A DNA stretch of 64,000 nt from Owenia fusiformis (taxonomy: Eukaryota > Annelida > Polychaeta > Sabellida > Oweniidae), in contig CAIIXF020000009.1 of assembly GCA_903813345.2 (NCBI GenBank), positions 25,206,740 through 25,270,739 on the forward strand, read 5' to 3'. Of the stretch, positions 1 to 13,400 are shown piece after piece (within the stretch, counting starts at the first letter, position 1; each line of letters begins with the position of its first letter). Below the pieces are notes generated by a model. The model was not told where the DNA came from and searched no databases. It saw nothing but the letters and a program-made list of their open reading frames with translations. A program made the translations under genes and the position numbers.

Positions 1-518
1 TCACTTGAATTTTTCAGAAAATCAACATTCTTCGAATTCACAAATGAAATTTTCATTTACCCCCTCCCTATAGCAAAATTAACTTTTTAAAGTGTCGACT
101 ATTGAATACCATTCATTTGCTGTATGTAAAATACAAGAGTGCACCTAGTGCATAAAAATTTATGTACACATTAGTGTATTGACCAATGCTATGGAATTCA
201 TGTATATAATCAATTGTTAATCATTTAACTTCATTTATACTCCCAATAGGACCATTTGGAGATATCATTCCATACCTATGTTAATCTAGTATATATACCA
301 GTAATAGGATATGTGCTTTTACATCTGACTAAAATACATTATCATTGTACATACATTTATTAATATATATAGAATTGTATATAAGCCAACAAAATACTGT
401 ATTAGTTTGATTGTATAGAATATTAGCTATCAATTTATGCACAATGCTTGCACTCAAAGAGTTACGATCCAAAAACTGTAATATTAGTCCAGTTGCCAAA
501 TAGGAAAAAGACACCAAA
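1..518. other. AT-rich flank, no gene seen
   Basis: I see no credible exon or named repeat here, only AT-rich sequence up to the start of the long inverted repeat. Confidence 0.6.
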
Positions 519-2149
519 GGTCGTTTTGTGGTAGAAAGTTTTTTTCTTTGCATTTTTGGATGCCTTATTGTGTCTGCATAATATATTAGGAAGATGCAAA
601 ATTGTGCAGGTTGAGCATTTTTTATAAAATGCCATTGAAATTATGTAATCATTTCAGAGGTGGGCGTGGCACTTTACTTAACATATTATCATATAAAGGT
701 TGCATCTTCACCTCAATAGACTGATATCTTAAAGTGTAAGCATGCTAGTAATAACTACAGATAGCTAGAAATGATTTATGAGCACAATGTAAAGCAATTA
801 AATGATATATTATGTAACAATTTCAGGTGGACATGGCAATTTTGCTTCTCTTTACTCATTTTCACCTTTTTTTAGCTGAGCTTCCTAATATTTTTGTAAC
901 AATTCTCAAGATATGACCCAGGTATTCTATGTTTAACAACTGAAAAAAGATTAACAAGTTGCAAAATACTGCAGGTTTTTATTTTTCATAATTAGGCATT
1001 AAAATTATGTAATGATTTTAGGAGGCGGCGTGGCACTTTACTTCAAAAACCATCATATGAAGGTTGTTTCTGCTCAAGAACCAAGTGTTTTATTTAAGTG
1101 TAAACATGCTAGTAATAACTTCAGATAGCTATAAATGATTGATGTGCAATATGTTAATTAATTACATAATTAATGACGTAACAATCTAAGATGGGTGTGT
1201 CAATTTTGCCAACATACCAGGGGCATGGTGCTTTACTTTACAAACCACAATATAAAGGTTGTTTCTGCACACAAACCAACTGGTGTATTGAAATTAGGAT
1301 GTTAGTTATAAATTCAGCTACAGGTATAAATGGTTCATGTGTAAAATGTTAATTAATTACATCATGACTTTACAATCTAAAGTGGGAGGTTCAATTTTGT
1401 CACTGTTTTCACTTTTTTAGCAGAGTTTCTTCATATTTTTGTGACTGTTAAAGTATGTCCCAAATATATATCTTCATCAATTGAAAAGGTATTACCAAGG
1501 TTTCAAAATACTGCAGGTTGAGTATTCTTCATAAATTGGCATTGGAATTATGTAATCATTATAGATGGGGGTGTGGCACTCTCTCCACTTAAAAACACCA
1601 TATAAATGTTTTCTTTGCACATGAATCGACTGATATTTTAAAATATAAGCATGCTTAAGGTACAACTACAGATATTTATAAATCATTTTATGTGCAAAAT
1701 TATAATTAGTTACATCATAAATTACATCATTTTATATAAAATTGTGGATTATAATGCTATATCACCTGTTTGATTACCTAAATGCAGATTAAGATGATAA
1801 TAGCCCCAGGTGCTGTATAAATCAGTGCCATGCTACAAACATGTTCCCTGACCAAACCACTGACACATGCTCAGAATCAAGGCTTTGATATCATCTGACA
1901 GGGAGATTCATTCCATAGTATGGTGGCCACAGTACAAAGTTAGCAAGAGATAAGGGGCTTACTACATCGCTGTATATCAAACCCATTATGAAGTCAATGA
2001 AACTAACAACAAAAATGGTATTATTGATGGAAGCTCAGAGATTTAAGCTATGATTTTGGCCAAGAGTATATCATATCTACCAACGACAAGCAGCGACAAC
2101 ATATAGCAGTTTCAGAGCAATGCTACTTCATCCAGTTGATTGTATTGAA

Positions 2150-2460
2150 TTTTGTTTACCACCAATGAAGGTGACCAATACCTCTTTGGTATGTCCCGTA
2201 TATATACGGTCGTAATTTACGTAATTAACATGGAAGATAGACCCAGAAACACCTCCTATGTTCTTTTATGTGCACTTATACATAGACATATAAGTACACA
2301 CCACAGCCTTTTGTACGAGTTGCGGACCACTCAGTCAAACACCCTGAAGTACTTCACGCAAACAAGCAAATCTAATTTAGTCTTGCCTGAACCGGGGATC
2401 GAATCCGGGACCTATTGCGTAAGAGGTACCTGCGCTACCACTGAGCTACACGGGCGGCCA
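2150..2460 (-). mobile_element. tRNA-derived SINE
   Basis: On the minus strand from about 2458 the sequence begins like a tRNA. An A box TAGCTCAGTGGTAGCGC (complement around 2434-2450) is followed by a B box GGATTCGATCC (complement 2396-2406) and CCCCGG. The stems are imperfect and the acceptor stem does not close. It continues into an unrelated body of about 230 bp. That is a SINE head, not a functional tRNA gene. Confidence 0.75.
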
Positions 2461-2846
2461 TTTTGAAGATAAAAAACAACCAGAAGCCCCACTCCTAAAC
2501 ATTGGGTGCAGTCAGAACCTAATTGACCTATGATGACTTTAACAAGAGCTGAGCGAGAGGCAGAGTAGCTGCTATATATGGGACAGTTAAAGATATGCTT
2601 CCCCATGTCACATCAATTATGCCAGATATGGTTATTTATTTTTTGAGGTTTCCATATCCAGAACCTCCATATCTCCCGCCATATCTCCCGCTTCGGTCCA
2701 TATCTTCCCGCTTCCGGTGCATATCTTCCCACTTCCGTTAATGCAATAAAATGACTTTGCATATGAATTATTTGTATATTTTTACACCTTGTAGTATTGA
2801 AATGACCATATGCCCCTGAAAACTCAACTTGGTATAGGATGAAGCA

Positions 2847-2985
2847 GTTATGTACGGTCGGTTTGGATATAGGGTTCATCCCTCGTGAGATATGCACATC
2901 TACCTTCGGTCCCTACGGTCCCTCAGGTAGATATGCATATATCCCTCTGGATAAACCCCATATCCAAAACCTCCCAGTACATAAC
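2847..2985. repeat. Imperfect palindrome with TTCGGTCCCTACGGTCCCTC centre
   Basis: GTTATGTACGGTCGGTTTGG at the left pairs with the inverted copy ending AGTACATAAC at the right. The inner arms are ATATGCACATCTACCT and AGGTAGATATGCATAT. Just left of it (2640-2740) CATATCTCCCG-type motifs recur. Confidence 0.6.
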
Positions 2986-5082
2986 CCTTATTTATCTGAA
3001 TGACATGGAATGCCTCCAAAATGCATATTAGATAGTGTAGCATGTCAGATTAGGCTCTGGTATTGAATGTGGACCGATTTGTTCGTAAAACAATGTTTAT
3101 CAAGTGTGGATTTGGACAAAGCGTTACAATAACTTTGAAACCAGGAACCATAAATCTGTACATACAGTATAGTCTGAACGTGTGTAGTCAGCTGAACAAA
3201 GATCTTGTGATCTTGATGTCAACCTTTTATTTGAGAGTTGCTATGAAGACTGCCAAAGGGATGCACACAGTCATCAGACAACAGAGATGTCTGCAAACAG
3301 AATCCACAACCTGATCCCAACAACCCCTCTTTCTCTGCAAACTCAAACCATACAATTAGGAGAACAGGATATCAGAAAACTGTAAAACGCATACTTGCAT
3401 ACTGCTATCGGGCAAACCTAGTATTCATTAAACTATATCGGATCCTAATATGAGTTCAGAGAAAGAGATCTTGATGAGTTGGCATATGATTATGAAAGAG
3501 ATGATATTGTCCAAATTTTACTATAAACCGAGTCAACAATTCAGCACACCTTCTTTGAAAGATTGCCCCTTTTGAATCTTGTAATGTTATGTTAAAACTC
3601 ATTTCTTGGACATTAGGTAGATTAATATATATTTGAAGGCACAGTAAATTTAAAAACATCAGATTTGTATCATATCTCGAAATATCAAGCAATACGCATT
3701 ATGAAATATATAATCTGAATATTGAGTCTACTAGTGTACTGTATTTCATAATTTGCCATGTCTATTTGAATCGTAATTTATCTAGAATATGATACAGTAA
3801 CCATTTACAAAGAAAAAAATTCCATACCAGGTGCGAACCAACCCATACCTGCTGGTATATTAACAACACTACAATGCCCATTTTTGAGTGATTACATAAT
3901 TCCAATGCTCGTTATGAAATATACTCACATAATAATTATAATAGTAGAATTACACAAATATCATATCATAGTTACATAACTACACGGTACAAATTTTAGG
4001 AAGCTCTGCTGAAAAAGTGAAGATGAGGAAATAGAAATTGTCACACCCACCTGTAATTGTTACATAATTTATTATGCAATTAATTAACTTTGCGCATATT
4101 TAATTTTAGGTATCTATAGTTACAACAAGCAGGCATTACCTTTGAAAAATGGTTATTGCATGTACAGGAACAACCTTCATATGATAGTGTTAGGTAAATA
4201 GTGCCACACCCCCTTCCTAAATAATTACGTAATTTCAATGCCTACTTAAAAAGATTGCAGAATTGCAGAAATGTGCATTAAAGGGGCAATAAGGACTGTA
4301 GAGAAAATAGGAAAGTTTTTTTCATTTTTTGAGCTATCAAGGCAACATGTGGTTTAACATCTTCTTTGACATACCTATTTTCTTAAAATGTATGGATAAA
4401 TTATCAATTTCAGCATTAAAAGTGTAAATTCAGTTCAAAGCTTCAAAAAGGGGACTTCCACTTTTATATTTTTAAGATCCACTATGTTTCAAGAGGAATA
4501 CCAGCTAAAATAATGTTTGTCTAGGGGGTTTCTTTGTAGATAATAAAAATATATGTTAGTCTTGATGAAATATCCAAACTTAAATATATTCTGACACTGG
4601 TCCATGATTGTTGAATGACCCCTCTGCACTAAGTATTGCACCTTTAAGCTAATATTTCTGCATAAACATGCACACTTGGATATTCTATTCTTAATAGGAA
4701 TAGTTGCAAAAAATATTAAGCTCAGCTGAAAAAGTGAAAATGAGTAAAGAGAAGCAAAATTGCCATATCCACCTGAAATTGTTACGTAATATATCATTTA
4801 ATTGCTTTACATTGTGCTCATAAATCATTTCTAACTATCTGTAGTTATTACTAGCATGCTTACACTTTAAGATATCAGTCTATTGAGGTGAAAATACAAC
4901 CTTTATATGACAATATGTTAAGTAAAATGCCACGCCCACCTCTGAAATGATTACATAATTTCAATGTCATTTTATAAAAAATGCTCAACCTGCACAATTT
5001 TGCATCTTCCTAATATTTTATGTAGACACAATAAGGTATCCAAAAATGCAAAGAAAAAAACTTTCTACTACAAAACGACCCC

Positions 5083-7258
5083 TACTGTGTCTACCGCTAG
5101 ACTATATAATGTGTATTTACAAGAAGTTTATAATATTACATTCTAAATAATACTTGAGGGGCCTATGATGTACCATACTGTACTACACCCACACATCATT
5201 CTCTATTTGAACATATCATGCATTATGTTCATCTGAGTCTGTGAGAATAACACAGAAGTCTCACCTTATAAATATGTATAAGAGTTACTTTCTCATGATA
5301 TAACAATTCCCCATTGGATTAACATGAATTGCTTCACTTCTCATTTGTTAGAACTTTAAAAGTATTGGCCTGATTAAAGTAGATGACTATATAGATGAAT
5401 AATGTTCATTAACTCTCTAAAAGATTTCTTTCCTTTTCTCAGAAATTTACATTTATATAAAGTCTTCATTTGGGTCACTTTTAGCTAAAAGGAGACGCTC
5501 AAACATCATTTGTTAAAAGAGAGGCTTAGGCATTACCACTGACTTAACATGCACATTTTTCTCAAATTTAAAGTAATTATATTGACCTTCTTAAGTATAC
5601 AAATTTAATCTAATTGCAGATGTTACCGTAAGTGCTTTTCAATTAAGTATTTCTGTAACAAGCCACTGTAAAACCATATTTCCTCATGTTCACTTTATCA
5701 TAATCCATTGATACAAAGCCCTTAATTTCTTCATTGCCTCATAACTGCATAACAATACAGTAAAACTTGTCTAAAGTGAACACTTCAAGGCAAGACTAGG
5801 TCAAAATGCATTAACACTGAATTCTCATGCTGAGATGTTCCTATATCATTCATTTAAAAGAACATTAAACAATGGAATCTTAAAATAAGTAAACATATTT
5901 ATGATGTTTACTTTAAAGTGTTTACTGTGTTTGCGCCTTAAATTATTTATGAGTTTCACTCAAAAAACAAACATATATTATTTGATGTATGGCCATAATA
6001 GTGTCTCTAAGAACATAGCACCTCAAAATCTTACAAAAAAAAAAAATTGGACCTTTGACAAAATATTGTAATGCGCATTAACATTTCAGTGCATCCATCA
6101 CACAAACATCATTTAATGTGTACATATTTCGCTATGAACTTGACAGACTGACCTCAATCCCCAAATATTCCTACCTCTGCTGTATTTGGGAAACTGTACA
6201 GTGTATTTTACAGCGAAGTACCTTCAATTGAGGTAACTACACCATTATTTTGCTTGATCTAATCAACTTATTTGCTTCGTCCTTGGGACTTTGCTCTAGA
6301 TTGCAAGATCTTCTTGTTATAGAACATTTAAGACATGAGGTCAGACTAGATTCACATAAGCGAAGCACACAATTCAATAATATATTTCACAATGTAGTAA
6401 AATGTTTATACTTAAAGTACATCATAGACAATTTATATATCATGATTAATTTGGTTGTTCCAACATTATATGAATTCATTACTCAATGACTTAAACTGCC
6501 ATATTATGTGAGGATCCAAAAAGTAGGCCTTGAGGCAAAAGTTTGGGATATAATACTCATATTGGGACACTTTTAGATGAAGTGTTCAAAAAATACCATG
6601 TGTTAAATAATGATGAGGTAGGCCCATGAAATAACAATGCACAATGAATAGTATGAAGAATATCCTATTGTAGTCACTCAAACTATACAGTAGTCTATAT
6701 ATTATATCTTGCCTAATTTCACTTCTCTAACAATAACAGGCAAAATCTGTTAAAATTTCTAAAATTCTAAAAGTATCTAAAATTAAATAACTGTTTGTCC
6801 TCTCAATAGTAAATATTCTAGTTAGGCTAATGTACATAATTATTTTATGAATTTAAAATACACCGAAAGTAACTACATGTTACATGTAATATATACAGGA
6901 TAAATACAACACATTTTATACATGGGGTAGTTGCTATTATCAACCAATACATAAGATAGGGACTGTTCATCTTTTAAGCCGGAACTCACACGATATGGAA
7001 GTTTGGTTTAGCTATTCAACTTTTACTTGGTCAGCAACTTGGTCATCCGACGGTGCATCCAGCTATCAATCAGTCTGTTTGCTTATATCACCATCCAACT
7101 TTCCATACATTGAAGGATATACACTGTATATGTACAATACTGATGAATCCAGGATAAGAACATGTAGACTGTGTTGAAAATATCTTGATCCAAATTTTTA
7201 AAATAGTAAAGGCTATATGCGTATATGTACAATAGGGGGTATCTTAGGCTGAAAATGC
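5083..7258. other. TTYH 3' flank / 3' UTR, no other gene
   Basis: This is AT-rich sequence downstream of the TTYH stop codons. It should contain the 3' UTR. I see no convincing poly(A) signal on the minus strand and no coding signal. ACAGTAAAACTTGTCTAAAG at about 5757 belongs to the repeat family seen at 43373 and 55263. Confidence 0.5.
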
Positions 7259-7433
7259 TTATACTGTGCTGTCCCATATTAACTTCGAAGTGTCAGAGTA
7301 TCTTCTACGATGTTGGAATCCCTCACGCGTTGGGGACGTAAGTGGCATGGTTCTGGTTCCGTCTGAAGCTGTTGGTCGTTCTCCGTTCTCCTCCCTCTCC
7401 GTCCATATTATGTTCTTGGTAGAATTCCCCGTA
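7259..7433 (-). CDS. ttyh: TTYH exon e13: terminal coding exon, open in two frames
   Basis: The acceptor is GTTTCTTACAG. Read from e11 (phase 0), it encodes YGEFYQEHNMDGEGGERRTT and ends NQNHATYVPNA, with a TGA stop at 7323-7325. Read from e12 (phase 2), a different frame stays open for 57 codons, includes TSPTREGFQHRRRYSDTSK, and stops with TAA at 7259-7261. Both frames look protein-like. The 3' UTR continues below; no AATAAA-type signal could be assigned confidently. Confidence 0.78.
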
Positions 7434-10400
7434 CTGTAAGAAACATTAAAACCACATTATTAAACAATTGCGGACAGATGGATCCATGTATTAAATCATT
7501 TGTCCAAGAATTTAATTGAAGGTATGTCAGAGTCAGGAATTAATGTTACAAAGATCAACTGGATGACACAAAATCTTCTTGTATTTGTATTAATGGACAA
7601 ATGAGTTAAGGTCTCTACCATGCATTATCCATAACAATTTGTTTATCATAAACAGCAGACTGATATAATATTATATTACTTATTATACATTGAGTTCATT
7701 CATTCTAAATAGCATTCTTTAAATTAATTAATTAAGAGTGGTGAAACTCACGCTAACTGAATTTTTAAGTTAAAAAAAAATAGTTTTACCGCTACTAAAG
7801 TAAATTCTCATGATGATTTTATTCATCATTTTGATTCAGATCATTAACAAAGGTTAATTGAAAGCATTTTGGTGCTACAGCAAAATGTGCAAGGATTTAA
7901 TGGTATTTCAAGAAGTGCACAATCAAAATCTCAAATCAAAATGGATAAATATGGGAATATTATGGGTTTTGCCACACAAGCGCAGAAGCATTAATGTTAT
8001 ACTCAATAACAAATACTTAGATATCGCATTAATGCCATACAGTGGAAAAGATACTATAAAATAGTTGTTCTGATATTTAAATCAGAGAAATCGTGTGTAT
8101 AATATTTTCAAACCAGGTTGATGAATAAGTTCTGAGAAAGCCTTAAATTCACAGCTCTCAAACTACTATGGTCATTCATGTTTAGGCCTGGGAAAAGTGA
8201 CAAAAGGAGGGATACATCCCATAATTTATTGTATACCCATTTAGATCCTACATTGCATTGGTCAAGAGTGACACATGTAAGGAGGAACAAATTTAAAAAT
8301 GTAACCAATCTTAAATTAATGCTATGAAAAACACATAATTTCTAATTACTGATTTGAAAATGTACAACAAGTGTCCCGCCTACTGAAACATGAATAACCA
8401 TTTTTTGTGCAATCAGAGGACTGAGTCAGTTATAAAATAATAATGGTCATAAAATTTGTAAGTTAATAAATGCCTTTCGACAGAATTTTTTCAAACTTAG
8501 TTCATATTTTGTTATAGCACTTGTTATTCTGTTTCATGGTGTTACATTGTAATTTAAATTTAAAAAGTTTAAACTTTAGTACATTAAAAAGTTTCACATC
8601 AGTACATAAGTCATCTTGTTTGGATATCAAGTAGCACTTTGGTGGTTACAATTCAATGGAAACAGGCCCATATCATGCTGCCCGAAAACACTCATGCAAA
8701 TAATATTCATTGCAAAAGAAATCAAGTAATGTAAATATTTTGATATTATGTGAGACAATGATTACTCTCTGAATAGAAATTAAATATACAGTTGTCAACT
8801 TGGAACTCATAATGTCTATGATCTGATTGGTGTAAAATAATTGTTAGCCATCAGTGAACCAATCAGAATATAGATCAGTAAGTTATACTGTATGAAAGAT
8901 TTTGTAGAAATAAAATCTTTAAAAAAATGAATAAAAAAATTGAAACAGGGTCTGCAGAATAAATTGAATGGAACGTGTGATACTTTTTTGAAGGAATAAG
9001 CTTCATAGGTGTCATAAGGAATTGTTTTCCAAGCTTAATAGCTTAATAGGACATGCATATGGTAGGCTTGTAAGGTAACCACTAGTGTTTTTATTTCGAT
9101 AAACATTAAGGACCAAAAAGCTTGGATTTTTCCATTAGCCAGGTAGTTTTATATTTGATAAGCATTCTGGTAGTTGGCAGCTCCTTAAACCATGGGCATA
9201 ACTGTAGATTTGATATGTTACCTCAGGAGTATTTATCAAGTGATCAATCCCAGACAGCCTAAACAATATTTGGTAAAATGTAGATTATTATTGATATACT
9301 TTTTTATTATGGACAGTGTAAATACAAATAAATTATTATTAAGTTGTGCTGGGGAAATTAGAAAAGCATGAATGTGATGATCAAGACATTGCTTAATTAA
9401 ACCTAATCACAATTCACAAAAGTGTGCAATCAACATAATCATAATTATCAAAAAAAATTAGTAACTCATATGAGCCAAGATGATTATTTTTAAACAATAT
9501 GTATATAAGAACATAAACGATGAACGTGTTTGGTTTGTGTCTTTGTATGCCATGTTTTGAGAAAACTACACTACTGCAAGTTAAAACCTGTCTCGGTTTT
9601 CTTGATGATAGCTAAAAATCTTGAATTATTCACTTTTAAATCAGTAGATATTTCAAATTTATTAAATGTGGTACTTGATTAGAATCTGGGTCATTTTAAG
9701 ATGAAAACAAAGTAACATAGGTGCATGATATTAATTGGACTGAATTGGTTTACAATTGCATATATTTGAACTATACAAGTATATGATGGTTCAGGAACAT
9801 ATCAACACGTTAATTAAGTAAGTAAGTTTAGTTACATTGGGGGATGGGGTAAGGGCCAACTTTCATTTGCTTGGTGTAAATCAAATTCACAAAATTGAGG
9901 GAATTTATTTACTAGGTAAAACGCATCAACAATAAGTGTTGAATGTTCATTGATCCATACTCATCTGAAAATTATGAAAAAAATATCTAGAAAAGTATTG
10001 AAAGATATCTGCCATTTTCCCTTAGAATCAACCCCATTCGATGTGCTCAAAACGTAAAATGAACCAAACTCAGATGATATATCTACCAAAAATAAAACAT
10101 TATATAATTTACGACTAACTTAATCAACTGATCAACACTTTCACATTAAGGGAGAGGCACCAAAAATATTCAATTTTGCATGAATCATTACATAGATACC
10201 ATCCTATTATATTCAATAGGGGCAAAACAACACTAAAGAAAAGAACAGGCGCAGATTTGAGATAAACACTGTACGCTATAAAGAATAAACTACATAAAAA
10301 GCTATATAACTGAATAGAAATTAAAAATAATATGCTTAGATAAATAAAATATACAACAGCTGGTTTAATATTTTCAGTTATTTATTATTCTGAAGGGGAC

Positions 10401-13400
10401 TACTTTAACACGAGGATTGCAGTTTTATTCCGCACTAATTACAACATATCCCTTTCCGCTTTTACAATGTACAAACACCATGAAGACAATATATATTTAT
10501 TACCATTATTACCTAATATTGCCATAGGCTGTCGGGCCTAGCCACTTATTTGTAGAACTGGAATCACAATAGAATATAACTTTCCATGTACATGTTTAGT
10601 CATTAGTCAGTCAACAAAACTATAACTATTTATGTATGATGCAAGGTAACACCCAAAGTCAACTATACATGATATAAGGTAACATCAAAATCATTTATGC
10701 ATGATGTAAGGTGACATCAAATGCACAATCAACAATGTATGATACCGGTGATACCTAGAGTCAGCTATGTATGGTATAATGTAAAATTAAATCAACTATG
10801 AGTGACACAAAAAAACATCCAAAGTCAACTTTGTATGATACAGAGAACACCCAGGTCAACTATGTACGATACCGTTAACACCTTAAGTCAACTATGTATG
10901 ATACACTGTAACTCCAAAGTCAACTTTGTATGATACAAAGAACACCCAAAGTCAACTATGTATGATACCGTTAACACCGAAAGTCTTCTATGTATGATAC
11001 AGGTGACACCCATAGTCAGATATGTATAATACAGGTGACACCCATAGTCAAAAATCTGGATGATACAGGTGACACCCATAGTCAAATATGCATGATACAG
11101 GTGACACCCATAGTCTTCCATGTATGATACAGGTGACACCCATAGTCAAATATGTATGATACAGGTAACACCCAAAGTCTTCTATGTATGATACAGGTGA
11201 CATCCAAAGTCTTCTTTGTATGATACAGGTGACACCCATGGTAAAATATGTATGGTACAGGAAAGAAGCAAAAAATGAACTAAGCAGGATACACTGGGGA
11301 GGGAGCATATATGTGAAAATCAGATTTTGATTGTGTTGTCTAATTTGCAGTTGTTATCTATGAAGGTCAATTTACTTAACCAGAGAGGTGCAAGGATAGG
11401 ATGAGATATACATGCAATGATGAGAGACATAGCAGCTGTGTGTTAAATAACAATGACAAGCACATACATGCAATGCATAAACACACAAACATGGGTCATT
11501 GTACTGGATTTACACTTATGAAATACAAAACATGCACTTTTGATGAGTGTACTTTCAGACTCAAAATTTGGCAAGGTAACTTGACATCCAACTCACGAGC
11601 TGAAAATATATCCAAGGTGTTAAGGACCACCACCAGAGGATAAATAGCATCCATAAGAATATCATCATGTATTTCAATGACTCATTTGAATGCTCTAGAT
11701 ACAAGGGTAAAGCACTTTGAATACTAATGGCTGTTCTTATATCTGTGTGAGTGTGTGATCCAACTTTTTGCTAAAACCTTTAACAAAATGAATGATTGAT
11801 TGAGAAATTCAAATTTTTATATGTGTTGTGCAATCACTCTCACCCCAGTTCAAAACCTTTGCTCTATATTTTCACCACCAAAGTCAATGTCATGGTGCAG
11901 AACTTTTTGTCAGTAAATGTATTATCATCGAACAGTTTAGTGATTAATACACCAATGCCCATATGTTAAGGTTTATATTCTATTTAACTTCTATCACCGT
12001 AACAGTATGTATCTGCTTTAAATGAACTTATTAGCCTTTTGCAGATTGTCAATGAAGATAAAGGAATGAGAGCCCAAAACCAATGCTGATATACTGACCC
12101 TTAGATGTCTGCAATAGTTAGGATTGAAAGCAATTACAGATACACCTGCAATTTCAAATAAGACTGATAACATAAACACGGAGATGTTTTTATTATCACT
12201 TATTATGTGTTTAATCACATGGCTCTACAACATTTCAAATAATAACTCATACTCTTTGACATATTCAACATCCTCATTATTATTTTCTTGAATTCATAAA
12301 CAAAATTCAATCTTACCCTGGAAATTAAAATATGACAGAACCATCAGAAATACCCATAAAATAACCATACTGTTCCTAATATTATTTAAGAGAATTGACT
12401 TGAAAGAAATGAAAGATGGTGTGATTATACCTCAGATAAGAGACCAGCCATATATATCCCTAGGATACATGGAAACAGATAAAATCAGTTGTAATATGAT
12501 GAGTTATGATATCGGTGCACTTCCTTGTTTCATCAGTGAACATTCTACCATTAACATGTGTGCAGGGTGAGAAATTTAAAACAAATGTAAGCTTTCAACA
12601 GCTTACACTGAAATCAAGAATCAAGAAAAGAGTAAAAGGCCATAATTAAATGACAAATGCTGACCAGATTTTTCAAGGATTTAAACATGCAGGAGCCCAC
12701 CACATATCAGAATAAGAAATGAACCAACTGGTATGCTAATGGTTAAGATCAGACAACTGTCTGTAGCCGAGAAGGCTTGACACATAAATCAGATTCATTC
12801 TGGCATCTTTAACAATACTGTACAACCAAATGCACTACCAGTATATTCTGGTTACTTTTGTGTGTTATTAGGTTGCTTTTCTATTTTTCCATGCAATGTG
12901 CTGACCAGGTGTTCTCACAGGAATTTGGTCATATTATTATGTATGTAAAAATGAAGAGTCCTGGTGAGTGTTTGGATTTGTCCATGCTCCTACATGATGA
13001 GAATACTTCTAAAATGTCTGGTCATCATGAATCAAGTGACACCATGGAAACTTCTATTAAGTCTAAAACAAATCAGTTTCAAACATATGTTGAGGAAATA
13101 AGATATACCATTGTAGCTATGGTGAGACTGACTAGACTTTGTGCAAAGGCTAGATTGAAATAAAAAAAATTCCCTAAATGGCTTCATGCAAACAGTGTCA
13201 TTAGCTACTCAAATGATGTGTACTCCGTTGCCATTTTCACTTTATTCAGTTGAGACCACTTTGGACATTTTTGGGGTATTCTTCATCATCTAGTCAAGGT
13301 TAGGGTAAGCTGAGCAAGTATCAGATGAGCAAGTAGGTATGTAAGTGACCCAACTTTGGACACATCAAGAGGAAGTTAGTGTGATAGTACAGGTAAAGCC

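Larger units (their letters stand above)
519..5082. repeat. Large inverted repeat (foldback-like), arms about 1.2 kb
   Basis: The sequence from about 519 inward (GGTCGTTTTGTGGTAGAAAG) recurs inverted, ending about 5082. The arms stay alignable for roughly 1.1-1.2 kb (about 519-1720 and 3860-5082). Within each arm a unit of about 360 bp recurs, marked by GTGGCACTTTACTT near 668, 1030, 1215 and 1570 and its complement near 4200 and 4925. The spacer of about 2.1 kb carries a SINE and a small palindrome. No transposase was seen, so it resembles a foldback-type or composite satellite element. Confidence 0.75.

Noticed and set aside
2381-2458. A functional tRNA gene on the minus strand.
   Set aside because: A and B boxes are present, but the acceptor and T stems do not pair fully and the sequence runs into a SINE body.
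10636-11262. A CRISPR-like array of short repeats.
   Set aside because: Repeats are contiguous without unique spacers, and the DNA is clearly eukaryotic.
10888-11308. Two overlapping minus-strand open frames rich in YHTYLTMGVTC-type repeats.
   Set aside because: They are created by the 32-bp tandem repeat and have no splice or start context.
12858-13163. A 101-codon plus-strand open frame (CADQVFSQEFGHIIMY).
   Set aside because: It starts at a non-ATG codon, has no recognisable domain, and has no supported partner exons. It lies in TTYH intron on the opposite strand.
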